A DNA stretch of 35,112 bases from Bacteroidales bacterium (GTDB taxonomy: Bacteria; Bacteroidota; Bacteroidia; Bacteroidales; Marinilabiliaceae): positions 1-35,112 of the forward strand of contig SFOL01000007.1 in NCBI GenBank assembly GCA_004552385.1. Direction: 5' to 3'. The notes under the pieces are model-generated. The model was not told where the DNA came from, searched no databases, and saw only the letters and a program-made list of their open reading frames with translations. Of this stretch, positions 15,438-22,988 are shown piece by piece (position 1 is the stretch's first letter; every line of letters starts with the position of its first letter). Position numbers and translations under genes: made by a program.

Positions 15438-17498
15438 TTAATTTTTCTCATCCGAGACCCGGAAGAAGAAAGATGGCGCCGGCAGACCGCATGCATTCCA
15501 AAGCGACGGCTTCATGCCGTCATGGTGGGCATAGCGGACAAAGCGAGGATCGGGCACCATGTGGCTGAAAACGGTGAGAGAGTTCTCGCCCGCCAAGGCG
15601 CGCGCGGGGTAGAAGACGGAATCGGCCCCGGCAACCTCAAAGGCCGTGGGGATGTCGGTGTCAACACGCAAGCCTCCGGCACCTTTGAACTGGACATTGA
15701 CGACCTGACGCCACGAGACAGCCCCCGTCGGGACGGGGCCGAGATCGTCAGCGCCTCCCATGCCATAGACCGAGGCAAGAACAGAACGCGCAAGCCTCCG
15801 CCCGACTTCCTGCTGTCGCGCATAGTCGACAACCCTACCCTCGTATTTTTCCAGATCGAGAGTGGAGACTATTGAGACCCCCGGCTCTTCGTTCGCCACC
15901 GTCATCTGAGTCTCCCTGACGCCGTTACCGAACATCGTTGACGGGTCTGACCCGTTGGGAACGACGCGGCCGCGCTGCGGGAAGAAGAAAGGAAGCCGGG
16001 AATTGTCGAACACGTGTCGGACAGAACGTATTATTAGTGGCATGTAGAACTTAAGCGCCTCAACGTCATCTTCGGTCTCGCCAACATTACACAAGACCCC
16101 GGACACGGCCTTACCCGCGAGAGGCAGCACCATCTTGTTGGCGACGGCTCCGGAAAAGTCGCAAGGGACCGCCAAACTTTGGCGATAAGACCTCATGAAC
16201 TCATTTTCGGGCATAGGGAACATACGCAGGCTGTCGGCCTCGGCAAGAGCCACGGCGCAGTAGTTCCACTGTCCGCCAATGCTTACGGAGGTATCAGACT
16301 TGGCCCCAAGCGAACCGGCCTCATCCGGAAGCAGCTCGACTCGCAAAGGAGATCCGTCGGCATTACCGTAGAAACCGCCAGACCAGGCTGTTCCTGACAT
16401 TCTGACGGCGATATCAAGACGCCCATGACGCATATTGTTGAGACTTGCGGGAACGTCAAACACACAGCCATTACGCCCAAGATTATCCAATCCGAACTCC
16501 CCCACAGGCGTCTGATTGGCATAGACCATGCCGGTGCCCCCCATGCGTCCCGTTAAGATCCGCAAACGCCTCCCAAACCAAGACTTCGGGATGCTGACAC
16601 TCTTAAAGAACCACACTACGCCATCAAACCCCGGCAAAGCGCTCGTGCCCCAAAGACCGGGGACTTCAAGAGACGGCCATACACTGAAATCGGCATGCGA
16701 GACGCACATATTCTCATCGTAGACGCCGTCGACCTTGTTGAGAGGAATGCAAGACTGCCTGCGGAGCCACTCCACGCAATTGGCGTGTGACGTTCTCCAT
16801 GTGTCGTAACGTCCATTTACCGCAGTCATCATGTCGCCATCAGAAATCTCATTGACGTCAATCCACGACTTGCCAGGAGCATCGGGGCAGGTTGCCACAA
16901 GGATGCCGACCGGGATTTTGAGGCTGTCGCGGAGATGAGCTATAAAGGAGAGGGATATTTGCCCCACCCCATTGAAACTGGAGGGAGACGACATTCGCCA
17001 CCTGCCGCTCACGCACCGCAAGGGCTCGTCGCTTGAACCTTTATCAATCTCAAAGAAACGCGCGAGGCTGTCAGAAACAACGACGGCCGCGGAACAAGAA
17101 AGGCCGGTGGCATCCGGCTCGAGTGCTTGGCCAATGGCGAGCCAGACCTCACCAATCCTAACGTCGGTGAAGACAATTGACGACTTAGTCGTCTCGACGA
17201 CGACCCTGTGCCGCCTCAGATCGGCCTGCGGCGTTGTAAGAACCACCTCCCACACGCTATCCATGCCAGCCGTGGCAGACATGGAAAAGTCCCAGTCGGA
17301 AGAGACCATGACGAGGCTGCCAGGAGCCGCTGTGCCCTTAATGCGGAGAGACGACCTCTGTTGCAGCACAGCACCGTCTGACAAAAACGGCTCGACCGTA
17401 AGAGACCCCTCCTCGGAATGACAGGCCGTCAACAATACGGCGACACCCCAAAAAACGAGGCGTGAGACCGCGGCAAAAGCATTGAAAACCTTACACAT
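15438..17498 (-). CDS. Sialate O-acetylesterase-like lipoprotein, probably catalytically dead
   Basis: This 686-residue protein has a lipoprotein signal ending at Cys26 (LLTAC) and the overall plan of Bacteroidetes sialate O-acetylesterases: a short beta domain, an SGNH core interrupted by a carbohydrate-binding-like domain (VVWFFKSVSIPKSWFG, about 294-309), and a C-terminal beta domain. The catalytic motifs are eroded. The family nucleophile motif GQSNM reads GQALE (123-127), so Ser is Ala125. The C-terminal motif DxHPxNKQEVGRRLA keeps QEVGRRLA (563-570) but has Val556 and Asp558 where Asp and His are expected. The GESN block reads GETE (473-476). The reading frame is intact, so the gene is probably kept for a binding or scaffold role. 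It follows mrp by 44 bp and precedes the permease. Confidence 0.78.
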   Translation of the reverse strand: MCKVFNAFAAVSRLVFWGVAVLLTACHSEEGSLTVEPFLSDGAVLQQRSSLRIKGTAAPGSLVMVSSDWDFSMSATAGMDSVWEVVLTTPQADLRRHRVVVETTKSSIVFTDVRIGEVWLAIGQALEPDATGLSCSAAVVVSDSLARFFEIDKGSSDEPLRCVSGRWRMSSPSSFNGVGQISLSFIAHLRDSLKIPVGILVATCPDAPGKSWIDVNEISDGDMMTAVNGRYDTWRTSHANCVEWLRRQSCIPLNKVDGVYDENMCVSHADFSVWPSLEVPGLWGTSALPGFDGVVWFFKSVSIPKSWFGRRLRILTGRMGGTGMVYANQTPVGEFGLDNLGRNGCVFDVPASLNNMRHGRLDIAVRMSGTAWSGGFYGNADGSPLRVELLPDEAGSLGAKSDTSVSIGGQWNYCAVALAEADSLRMFPMPENEFMRSYRQSLAVPCDFSGAVANKMVLPLAGKAVSGVLCNVGETEDDVEALKFYMPLIIRSVRHVFDNSRLPFFFPQRGRVVPNGSDPSTMFGNGVRETQMTVANEEPGVSIVSTLDLEKYEGRVVDYARQQEVGRRLARSVLASVYGMGGADDLGPVPTGAVSWRQVVNVQFKGAGGLRVDTDIPTAFEVAGADSVFYPARALAGENSLTVFSHMVPDPRFVRYAHHDGMKPSLWNACGLPAPSFFFRVSDEKN

Positions 17499-17542
17499 CA
17501 GCAGTGAATAAAAACAGAAATAGAGTCAAGGGGGGGTACGCC

Positions 17543-18601
17543 CTATCGGGTAAGGCCGGCTACGACAGCTGCGAGATTGGCAAAAGCGGCACCTGCCGGT
17601 CCCTCAGGGTCGAGGGCGGCTGGGTTGCCGGAGTCACCACACTCGCGTATTGACTGGACGATGGGTATTTGACCAAGAAGAGGCACCCCAAGCTCGGCAG
17701 CGAGCTCGGCAGCTCCGTCTTTACCGAAGATGTAATACTTATTCTCAGGGAGTTCAGCCGGCGTGAACCATGCCATGTTCTCTACGATGCCGAGCACCCT
17801 TACGCCGACCTTGGGATTGACAAACATATCCACACCCTTACGCGCATCGGCCAGAGCCACTTTTTGCGGCGTGGAGACGACAATGGCCCCCGTGAGTTTG
17901 ACGAGGCCCACAAGAGATATGTGGATATCAGACGTGCCCGGGGGCATATCGATGAGGAGGTAGTCGAGTTCACCCCAGTCGGCCTCGGTGACGAGCTGCT
18001 TGATGGCGTTAGTGGCCATCGCTCCGCGCCAGACCACGGCCTTGTCGGGGTCGACAAAGAAGCCGATGCTGAGCATCTTGACTCCGTAGCGCTCAATGGG
18101 CGCAATGAGGTCGCGCCCCGCAGTGGATTTTTCGGAAAGGACGGGCCTTGCGTCCTCGACGCCGAACATTATGGGAACTGACGGGCCGAAGATGTCGGCA
18201 TCGAGCAGTCCGACCTTGAAGCCAGCCTGCGCAAGTGCTATGGCGAGATTGCTGGTGACGGTTGACTTGCCCACCCCACCCTTGCCGGAGGCCACGGCGA
18301 TGACGTTCTTGACACCCGGGAGCACCGGTTGCTCAGGAGCTTTGGGACGCTGACGGATCTTGACGAAGATGTTGCCGTCGATGTCGACGTCCGGCCCGAC
18401 CTCGCGCTTGACCGCCTCGGCAGCTTTTTGCTTGATGGAGGACATGAGCGGGTCGTTTGGTCTGTCGAATATGAGTGAGAAACTGACCCTGTTTCCGTTG
18501 ATTCGGATGTCGTCCTCGACCATGCCGAGGTCGTATATGTTCTGCCCCTTCTCGGGGTGCATCACGGTCTTGAGTGCCGCTATTATTTGAGCAGGATACA
18601 T
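17543..18601 (-). CDS. mrp: Mrp/NBP35-type Fe-S carrier ATPase
   Basis: Mrp/ApbC proteins are P-loop ATPases that carry and deliver Fe-S clusters. The 352-residue product has an N-terminal MIP18/DUF59-like domain (about 1-85), then the deviant Walker A SGKGGVGKST (105-114), LLDADIFGPS and LIDMPPGTSD. The CxxC pair that holds the cluster in E. coli Mrp is absent: the corresponding stretch is VENMAWFTPAELPENKYYIFG, and only one Cys remains in the protein (near residue 325). This form appears familiar from Bacteroidetes, but a role in cluster transfer should be treated as uncertain. It follows trmB by 16 bp. Confidence 0.9.
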   Translation of the reverse strand: MYPAQIIAALKTVMHPEKGQNIYDLGMVEDDIRINGNRVSFSLIFDRPNDPLMSSIKQKAAEAVKREVGPDVDIDGNIFVKIRQRPKAPEQPVLPGVKNVIAVASGKGGVGKSTVTSNLAIALAQAGFKVGLLDADIFGPSVPIMFGVEDARPVLSEKSTAGRDLIAPIERYGVKMLSIGFFVDPDKAVVWRGAMATNAIKQLVTEADWGELDYLLIDMPPGTSDIHISLVGLVKLTGAIVVSTPQKVALADARKGVDMFVNPKVGVRVLGIVENMAWFTPAELPENKYYIFGKDGAAELAAELGVPLLGQIPIVQSIRECGDSGNPAALDPEGPAGAAFANLAAVVAGLTR

Positions 18602-18617
18602 GAAAGGAGATGATTAT

Positions 18618-19373
18618 TTATTTGTCAAACTTAACGTTTCGCCCGACGTTGTGATAATTGTCATGCTCGATGTCGACGTCAGGCTCGGCGAGCACGGCTT
18701 GTTCAGGGAGCCGGAACCTAAAATATTTAATTGTCATGCCAGCGTCAATCCACTTTTGCTCATAGTAGGTCCGGATGCCGAGTGCGGGGTCGGAGAGAAC
18801 GCCTCTCTCGATGTCGGCATAGAGATCCTCCGAGGCCGCCTGCGGCTCTATGTGGTTGACCTGCAGCATGGCTTGAGTGTACGCCGTGAGAAACGGGCTG
18901 TCGGTCTTGAGGTGGACAACGCCATCGGGCTTAAGGAAATTGCGGTAGCGCGAGAGCATAAGCGTGCCGACGAGGCGTTTGCGCACCTTCTTCATCTGGG
19001 GGTCGGGGAATGTGACCCAAATCTGGCTAACCTCGGCGGGTGCGAAGAACTGCTCAATGAACTCGATGCGCGTGCGCAGGAAAGCGACATTTTTGAGACC
19101 CTCTTGCGCGGCCTGCGTGGCTCCGGTGTGCATACGGGCGCCCTTGATGTCGACACCTATATAATTGACATCAGGGTTCTTCCGGGCCAGGCCCACGGTA
19201 TACTCCCCCCGCCCGCACCCGAGTTCGAGGACTATGGGGTTGTCGTTGCCGAACCACTCGTTCCATCGCCCCCTATACTCAAACCCGTGCGCCTGAAGCG
19301 ACTCGAAGTCGGCCTCGAAGACGTGGTCGTAAGCCGCCATGTCGGCGAACTTTTGCAACTTGTTTTTTCCCAA
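18618..19373 (-). CDS. trmB: tRNA (guanine-N7)-methyltransferase TrmB
   Basis: TrmB methylates G46 of the tRNA variable loop using S-adenosylmethionine. The 251-residue protein has the SAM-binding motif ELGCGRGEYT (50-59), IGVDIKGARM, and the TrmB signature VTFPDPQMKKVRKRL, with later HLKTDS. The start codon is TTG at 19371-19373, which gives the conserved opening MGKNKLQKFADM; no ATG gives a comparable N-terminus. It begins 12 bp after gldH ends and is followed closely by mrp. Confidence 0.93.
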   Translation of the reverse strand: MGKNKLQKFADMAAYDHVFEADFESLQAHGFEYRGRWNEWFGNDNPIVLELGCGRGEYTVGLARKNPDVNYIGVDIKGARMHTGATQAAQEGLKNVAFLRTRIEFIEQFFAPAEVSQIWVTFPDPQMKKVRKRLVGTLMLSRYRNFLKPDGVVHLKTDSPFLTAYTQAMLQVNHIEPQAASEDLYADIERGVLSDPALGIRTYYEQKWIDAGMTIKYFRFRLPEQAVLAEPDVDIEHDNYHNVGRNVKFDK

Positions 19374-19385
19374 TTGACTAAAGGA

Positions 19386-19886
19386 CTAACGTTTGTGAGA
19401 TTCAGAACCCTTGGCTGACTCGATGAGCAGCCCGATGTCGTGGATGCCTTTCAAGTTATCCGCCCTCATGCCCTGCGTGAAGCGGAACGTGTAGGGACCT
19501 GGGCGAGAGAACCTTACGCTGCTGATATACCGGCACCGCTCACTATAGAGTGAGCCCCACCCGCCTCCTATCCAAGAGCCGTCGGGTCTGGCGAGGATGC
19601 ACTCCACGGTGTCTCTTCTGGAGACACCGTCGGGCGAAACGACGTCGACAAAGAGCCAGAGGTTGGAGAACTGATAGTCGTTGTCGTTCCTGACCTGGAT
19701 CCATACGTCATAGACGCCCACTGTGTCTTCGACATCTGCCCTGAAGATGGCGAGAGTATCTTTATCCCACCCCTCCTTGGCTATGCTCACGTAGCCGTCA
19801 TAGATGACGGAATTGTCGCACGCCGCGAGACACAACGAGACGGTGGCGCAGAGCGCGGCCGCCATAGCCTTAAAACCTCTAATCAT
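19386..19886 (-). CDS. gldH: Gliding motility-associated lipoprotein GldH
   Basis: GldH is a Bacteroidetes lipoprotein needed for gliding in Flavobacterium, and it is kept in many non-gliding members, where its role is unclear. The 166-residue protein has a lipoprotein signal ending at Cys23 (LCLAAC). The body contains the usual pattern VYDVWIQVRNDNDYQFSNLW and a C-terminal YTFRFTQGMRADNLKGIHD-like block ending near GLLIES. The ATG at 19884-19886 overlaps the last 8 bases of ricT (ATGATTAG), suggesting translational coupling. The frame stays open upstream as far as 20309, but that part is antisense-like coding of ricT in another frame and is not used. Confidence 0.88.
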   Translation of the reverse strand: MIRGFKAMAAALCATVSLCLAACDNSVIYDGYVSIAKEGWDKDTLAIFRADVEDTVGVYDVWIQVRNDNDYQFSNLWLFVDVVSPDGVSRRDTVECILARPDGSWIGGGWGSLYSERCRYISSVRFSRPGPYTFRFTQGMRADNLKGIHDIGLLIESAKGSESHKR

Positions 19887-21426
19887 TGCTGCTTGGCTTA
19901 GGACGTTGCGGCGCATTGTTTTGCGCGTCGTTTTTCGGGCCGCGATTGCGGCTGTCGGTGCGTGGGCCGCGGTTGTTTTGCCTGTCGCCGCCTCCCGGAC
20001 GTCTTTGGTCTCTCGGCCCGCCATTCTGACGGTTGACCAAGTTCTGTTTGTTGAAGCGCGGGCGTCCTTGCTGCCCATCTTGCCTTGGCGGCCTGGAATC
20101 GAGTTTCGTGTTCTGGTCGGCGGGCTGGTTGACGGCCGACGCTGGCGCTGTGGCTTGCTGCTGAACGGCCTGTGGCCTGTCTTGCCTTGCGCGGTTGCCT
20201 CGGTTCTTGTCGCGCCTGTTGTTGTTGTCGCGCACATTGCGCCCGCGTTCCCGGCCGCCTGCCCTCTTTCCGTTGGCGCCCTTAGAGTCGAAACGAGTGA
20301 GGTCGTCATCGAGCTCGACGACGCTTGAGTAGTTCTCCTCCTCGTTGGCGACAGTCTGCTGCGTGGCCCCGATGTTGTCTGGCTTCTTGCCCTCGGCGTT
20401 CATCTTGAGTATCTCGGCCACGTGGTCGGCATCGACCGCCACGATGTTTGAGGGCGAGTCTTTTTGCGGAGAGTACCACATGAGCCTCTTGAAGATGTCA
20501 TACTTGAAGAAGTAGTACGTGCCGTCGGCTGTCTCAAGGGGCTTGTCGGTTGGAGGGAAGCTCTTGACAGCGTCAATATAAGTGGCGAGCTCATAGTTGA
20601 GGCAGCACTTTAGCTTGCCGCATTGTCCGGCGAGCTTGACGGGGTTGAGTGAGAGGTCCTGCACCCTGGCGGAGTGAGTGGAGACGGAAATGAAGCTTGT
20701 CATCCACGTTGCGCAGCACATCTCTCGTCCGCACGGGCCGATGCCGCCAATTCGTCCCGCCTCCTGCCTTGCCCCGATTTGGCGCATCTCGATGCGGACG
20801 CGGAACCTATCGGCCAAGACCTTGATGAGTTCACGGAAGTCGACCCTCTCATCGGCTATGTAGTAGAAGATGGCCTTGGTCCTGTCGCCTTGATACTCCA
20901 CGTCGCCGATCTTCATGTTGAGGTGCAAGTCTTGCGCAATCTTGCGCGCCTGTAGCATCGTCTCGTGCTCAAGGCCTTTCGCCTCCTCCCACTTCTCGAT
21001 GTCGGTGGGCCTGGCTATTCGGTAGATGCGTTTGAACTCGTAGGTTTGCGGGTTTATGTGGTTCTTGTGCATCTGCAGGTAGACGAGCCTACCCTGGAGA
21101 GTGACGGTCCCGATGTCATGTCCTGGAGATGATTCGACGGCGACAATGTCGCCCATCTTGAGCTGGATACCGGTCGAGTTGCGGAAATAGGCCTTTCGCG
21201 TATTCTTAAACTGAATCTCGACGAGGTCTGACGCGTTTGGCGGAGTGGGGAGGTCGCTCAGCCAGTCGTAGGCATGGAGCTTACCTCCTCTGATGGCTCT
21301 TGTGCCGCAGCAGCTCACGCTTTGCTCCGGCCTATAGGTGACTGCCGGGATGAGTTCGTCGGCCCCCTGCTCTTCGGCCTTGGGCGCTGGCGTTGGCTCG
21401 TCGGCTTTCTTTATTTCGTCTTCCAC
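19879..21426 (-). CDS. ricT: RicT/PSP1-domain protein (YaaT-like) with disordered RG-rich tail
   Basis: PSP1 proteins related to B. subtilis YaaT/RicT belong there to a complex that binds Fe-S clusters and modulates RNase Y. The 515-residue protein has a PSP1 domain at about 60-280. Its cysteine cluster GPCGREMCCATWMTSF (230-245) and GQCGKLKCCLNYE (267-279) is intact. From about residue 384 to the end it is low-complexity, rich in Arg, Gly, Asn, Gln and Pro with several RG and RGP repeats, which suggests RNA binding. The start is GTG at 21424-21426. The gene overlaps gldH by 8 bp and follows holB by 68 bp. Confidence 0.88.
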   Translation of the reverse strand: MEDEIKKADEPTPAPKAEEQGADELIPAVTYRPEQSVSCCGTRAIRGGKLHAYDWLSDLPTPPNASDLVEIQFKNTRKAYFRNSTGIQLKMGDIVAVESSPGHDIGTVTLQGRLVYLQMHKNHINPQTYEFKRIYRIARPTDIEKWEEAKGLEHETMLQARKIAQDLHLNMKIGDVEYQGDRTKAIFYYIADERVDFRELIKVLADRFRVRIEMRQIGARQEAGRIGGIGPCGREMCCATWMTSFISVSTHSARVQDLSLNPVKLAGQCGKLKCCLNYELATYIDAVKSFPPTDKPLETADGTYYFFKYDIFKRLMWYSPQKDSPSNIVAVDADHVAEILKMNAEGKKPDNIGATQQTVANEEENYSSVVELDDDLTRFDSKGANGKRAGGRERGRNVRDNNNRRDKNRGNRARQDRPQAVQQQATAPASAVNQPADQNTKLDSRPPRQDGQQGRPRFNKQNLVNRQNGGPRDQRRPGGGDRQNNRGPRTDSRNRGPKNDAQNNAPQRPKPSSND

Positions 21427-21494
21427 TGGTCTTGTATGTGTTAAAAGGGGCTGTGGCTTGCCCTCGGCCCCGAGTGGTGAAAAATATATGGTCG

Positions 21495-22715
21495 TTACGC
21501 TGTCGTGGCCAGGCTCTCGGAGTCAGACCGCGGGCGTTTGATGTTTCGTATTAGCGCGGTGAGCGTCAGCACCATGCCCTTTACAATCATTCGAATGTTG
21601 CCGTTCTGCTCCACCTTGGCGAGGCAGTCGTCAAAAAGCGATGCGAGCCTCTCGACGTTACCCACATGGACGAAAGGCGCGAAGTTGACGAGGAAGGACT
21701 CCTCCTGGGCCGTGAGGAAGTTGAGTTCAGGCCGTCCGAGGTTCATGATGAAACTTTCGCGGATGAGGTGTTGGCAATATAGCAAAAGACTCTTTGCCTG
21801 CTCGCGCGACATGGATCTGCCGGACTCTGCAAGGTTGTTCATCTTGATGACGTCGCGCTTCCAAGCCGCCCTCATCATGTCTTTAAAGAACTCGAGATTG
21901 GCGGAAGAGTCAGCCGACAATGATATCTGCCTCTTGGCGGCGACGTAGTTGCCTTGGGCTATGTGCGCCACCCTCATGGCGTCGTCGGGGGTGAGGCCGT
22001 CACGCGTGCGAAGAGCGCCGGCCAGATCGGCCTCGGCGATGGGCGGGACTCTGAAGCACTGCGCCCTGCTGAGGATGGTGGGTAGAATTTTTTGAGAATC
22101 CTCGCTCACGAGGATGAACATGGTGTCGGTTGGCGGTTCCTCGAGGATTTTGAGCAGACTGTTGCTGGTGGTCTCGTTCATCAGCTCGGGCTTCCACAAA
22201 ATCAGGATCTGCCTGTCGGCCTCGTAGGGCTTCATGCTCAGCTTGTGGTGGATGAGCGACGCCGCGTCTTTCGCTATGAGTGCTTGCTTACCCGCGGCCG
22301 CATTTTTCTTGTCGTCGGGGTCGGCGACATCGGCTGCGGCATCTTTTCGCTCAGCCATGGCTTCGTTCCACTCCTGAAGGCCAAAATATGGCGAGGAGAG
22401 AAACATGTTGCGCCATTGCGGCAGAAAGGCGTCAGTGTCATCAGACGCGCCCGCCTTGGATATCGGGAACACGAAGTGAACATCGGGGTGTACGAGTTTT
22501 GCTATCTTTCGGCACGAGGGGCACTCGCCGCAGGCGTCTCCCCCACTCTTGTCGCCAGTGCACTCCACGTATTGCGCAAAAGCCAACGCGAGCGGCAACG
22601 ATCCGGATCCCTCCGCTCCAAGGAACAGCATGGCGTGTGGGGTGCGCCCCTCACTCGCCATGGAGATGAGGCTCGCCTTGACTGCCGACTGACCTATGAT
22701 ATCGCGGAAAAGCAT
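21495..22715 (-). CDS. holB: DNA polymerase III delta-prime subunit
   Basis: Delta-prime is a clamp-loader subunit that helps place the sliding clamp on DNA. The protein is 406 residues. The N-terminus shows MLFRDIIGQ, the degenerate P-loop GAEGSGSLPLALAF without the usual Lys (delta-prime subunits commonly do not hydrolyse ATP), and a zinc site of Cys52, Cys62, Cys65 and Cys68 (ACGECPSC). The block NSLLKILEEPPTDTMFILVS is typical. The frame runs upstream to 22961, but the ATG at 22713-22715 gives the family start. It heads a leftward series with ricT and gldH. Confidence 0.93.
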   Translation of the reverse strand: MLFRDIIGQSAVKASLISMASEGRTPHAMLFLGAEGSGSLPLALAFAQYVECTGDKSGGDACGECPSCRKIAKLVHPDVHFVFPISKAGASDDTDAFLPQWRNMFLSSPYFGLQEWNEAMAERKDAAADVADPDDKKNAAAGKQALIAKDAASLIHHKLSMKPYEADRQILILWKPELMNETTSNSLLKILEEPPTDTMFILVSEDSQKILPTILSRAQCFRVPPIAEADLAGALRTRDGLTPDDAMRVAHIAQGNYVAAKRQISLSADSSANLEFFKDMMRAAWKRDVIKMNNLAESGRSMSREQAKSLLLYCQHLIRESFIMNLGRPELNFLTAQEESFLVNFAPFVHVGNVERLASLFDDCLAKVEQNGNIRMIVKGMVLTLTALIRNIKRPRSDSESLATTA

Positions 22716-22809
22716 AATGAAAAAGAAAACGACAACACTCCACCCTCCATGCGCACCGCCAAGGCTCAGCCTACGACAAAAAGATGCGTAAGAAAGGCAA
22801 ATTATCCTC

Positions 22810-22817
22810 CAAAAGTA
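22810..22817 (-). promoter_or_regulatory. Possible -7 element for holB
   Basis: The minus strand reads TACTTTTG, matching TAnnTTTG, about 95 bp before the holB ATG. The -33 region is not convincing. Confidence 0.3.
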
Positions 22818-22948
22818 ATGAAAATTTACACGTGAAAGAAATGCGCATAGTCCACAGTAGGGGGCTTGAGTATGATACCGCTGCGGCGTCATGGCATCTT
22901 TTGCCCTTTGAAATAAATAATATCCATACGAGATATGAGCACAGTAGC

Positions 22949-22956
22949 TACATTTG
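22949..22956 (+). promoter_or_regulatory. Possible -7 element for the radical SAM gene
   Basis: TACATTTG fits TAnnTTTG and lies 32 bp before the ATG at 22989. It makes the in-frame ATG at 22935 unusable, because that codon precedes the expected transcript start. No good -33 TTTG is visible. Confidence 0.35.
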
Positions 22957-22977
22957 CGCAATCAAACCAAAGACAAC

Positions 22978-22983
22978 AGGAGG
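22978..22983 (+). promoter_or_regulatory. Strong Shine-Dalgarno AGGAGG
   Basis: AGGAGG with a 5-base spacer to the ATG at 22989. It decides the start over the upstream ATG at 22935. Such full Shine-Dalgarno sites are rare in Bacteroidetes, and I saw no other of this quality in the window. Confidence 0.65.
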
Positions 22984-22988
22984 AAACT

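Noticed and set aside
19887..20309. Upstream extension of the gldH frame
   Set aside because: It overlaps the ricT tail in another frame, is low-complexity and would bury the lipoprotein signal inside the protein.
22716..22961. Upstream extension of the holB frame by 82 codons
   Set aside because: It overlaps the promoter region and has no delta-prime similarity. MLFRDIIGQ is the normal beginning.
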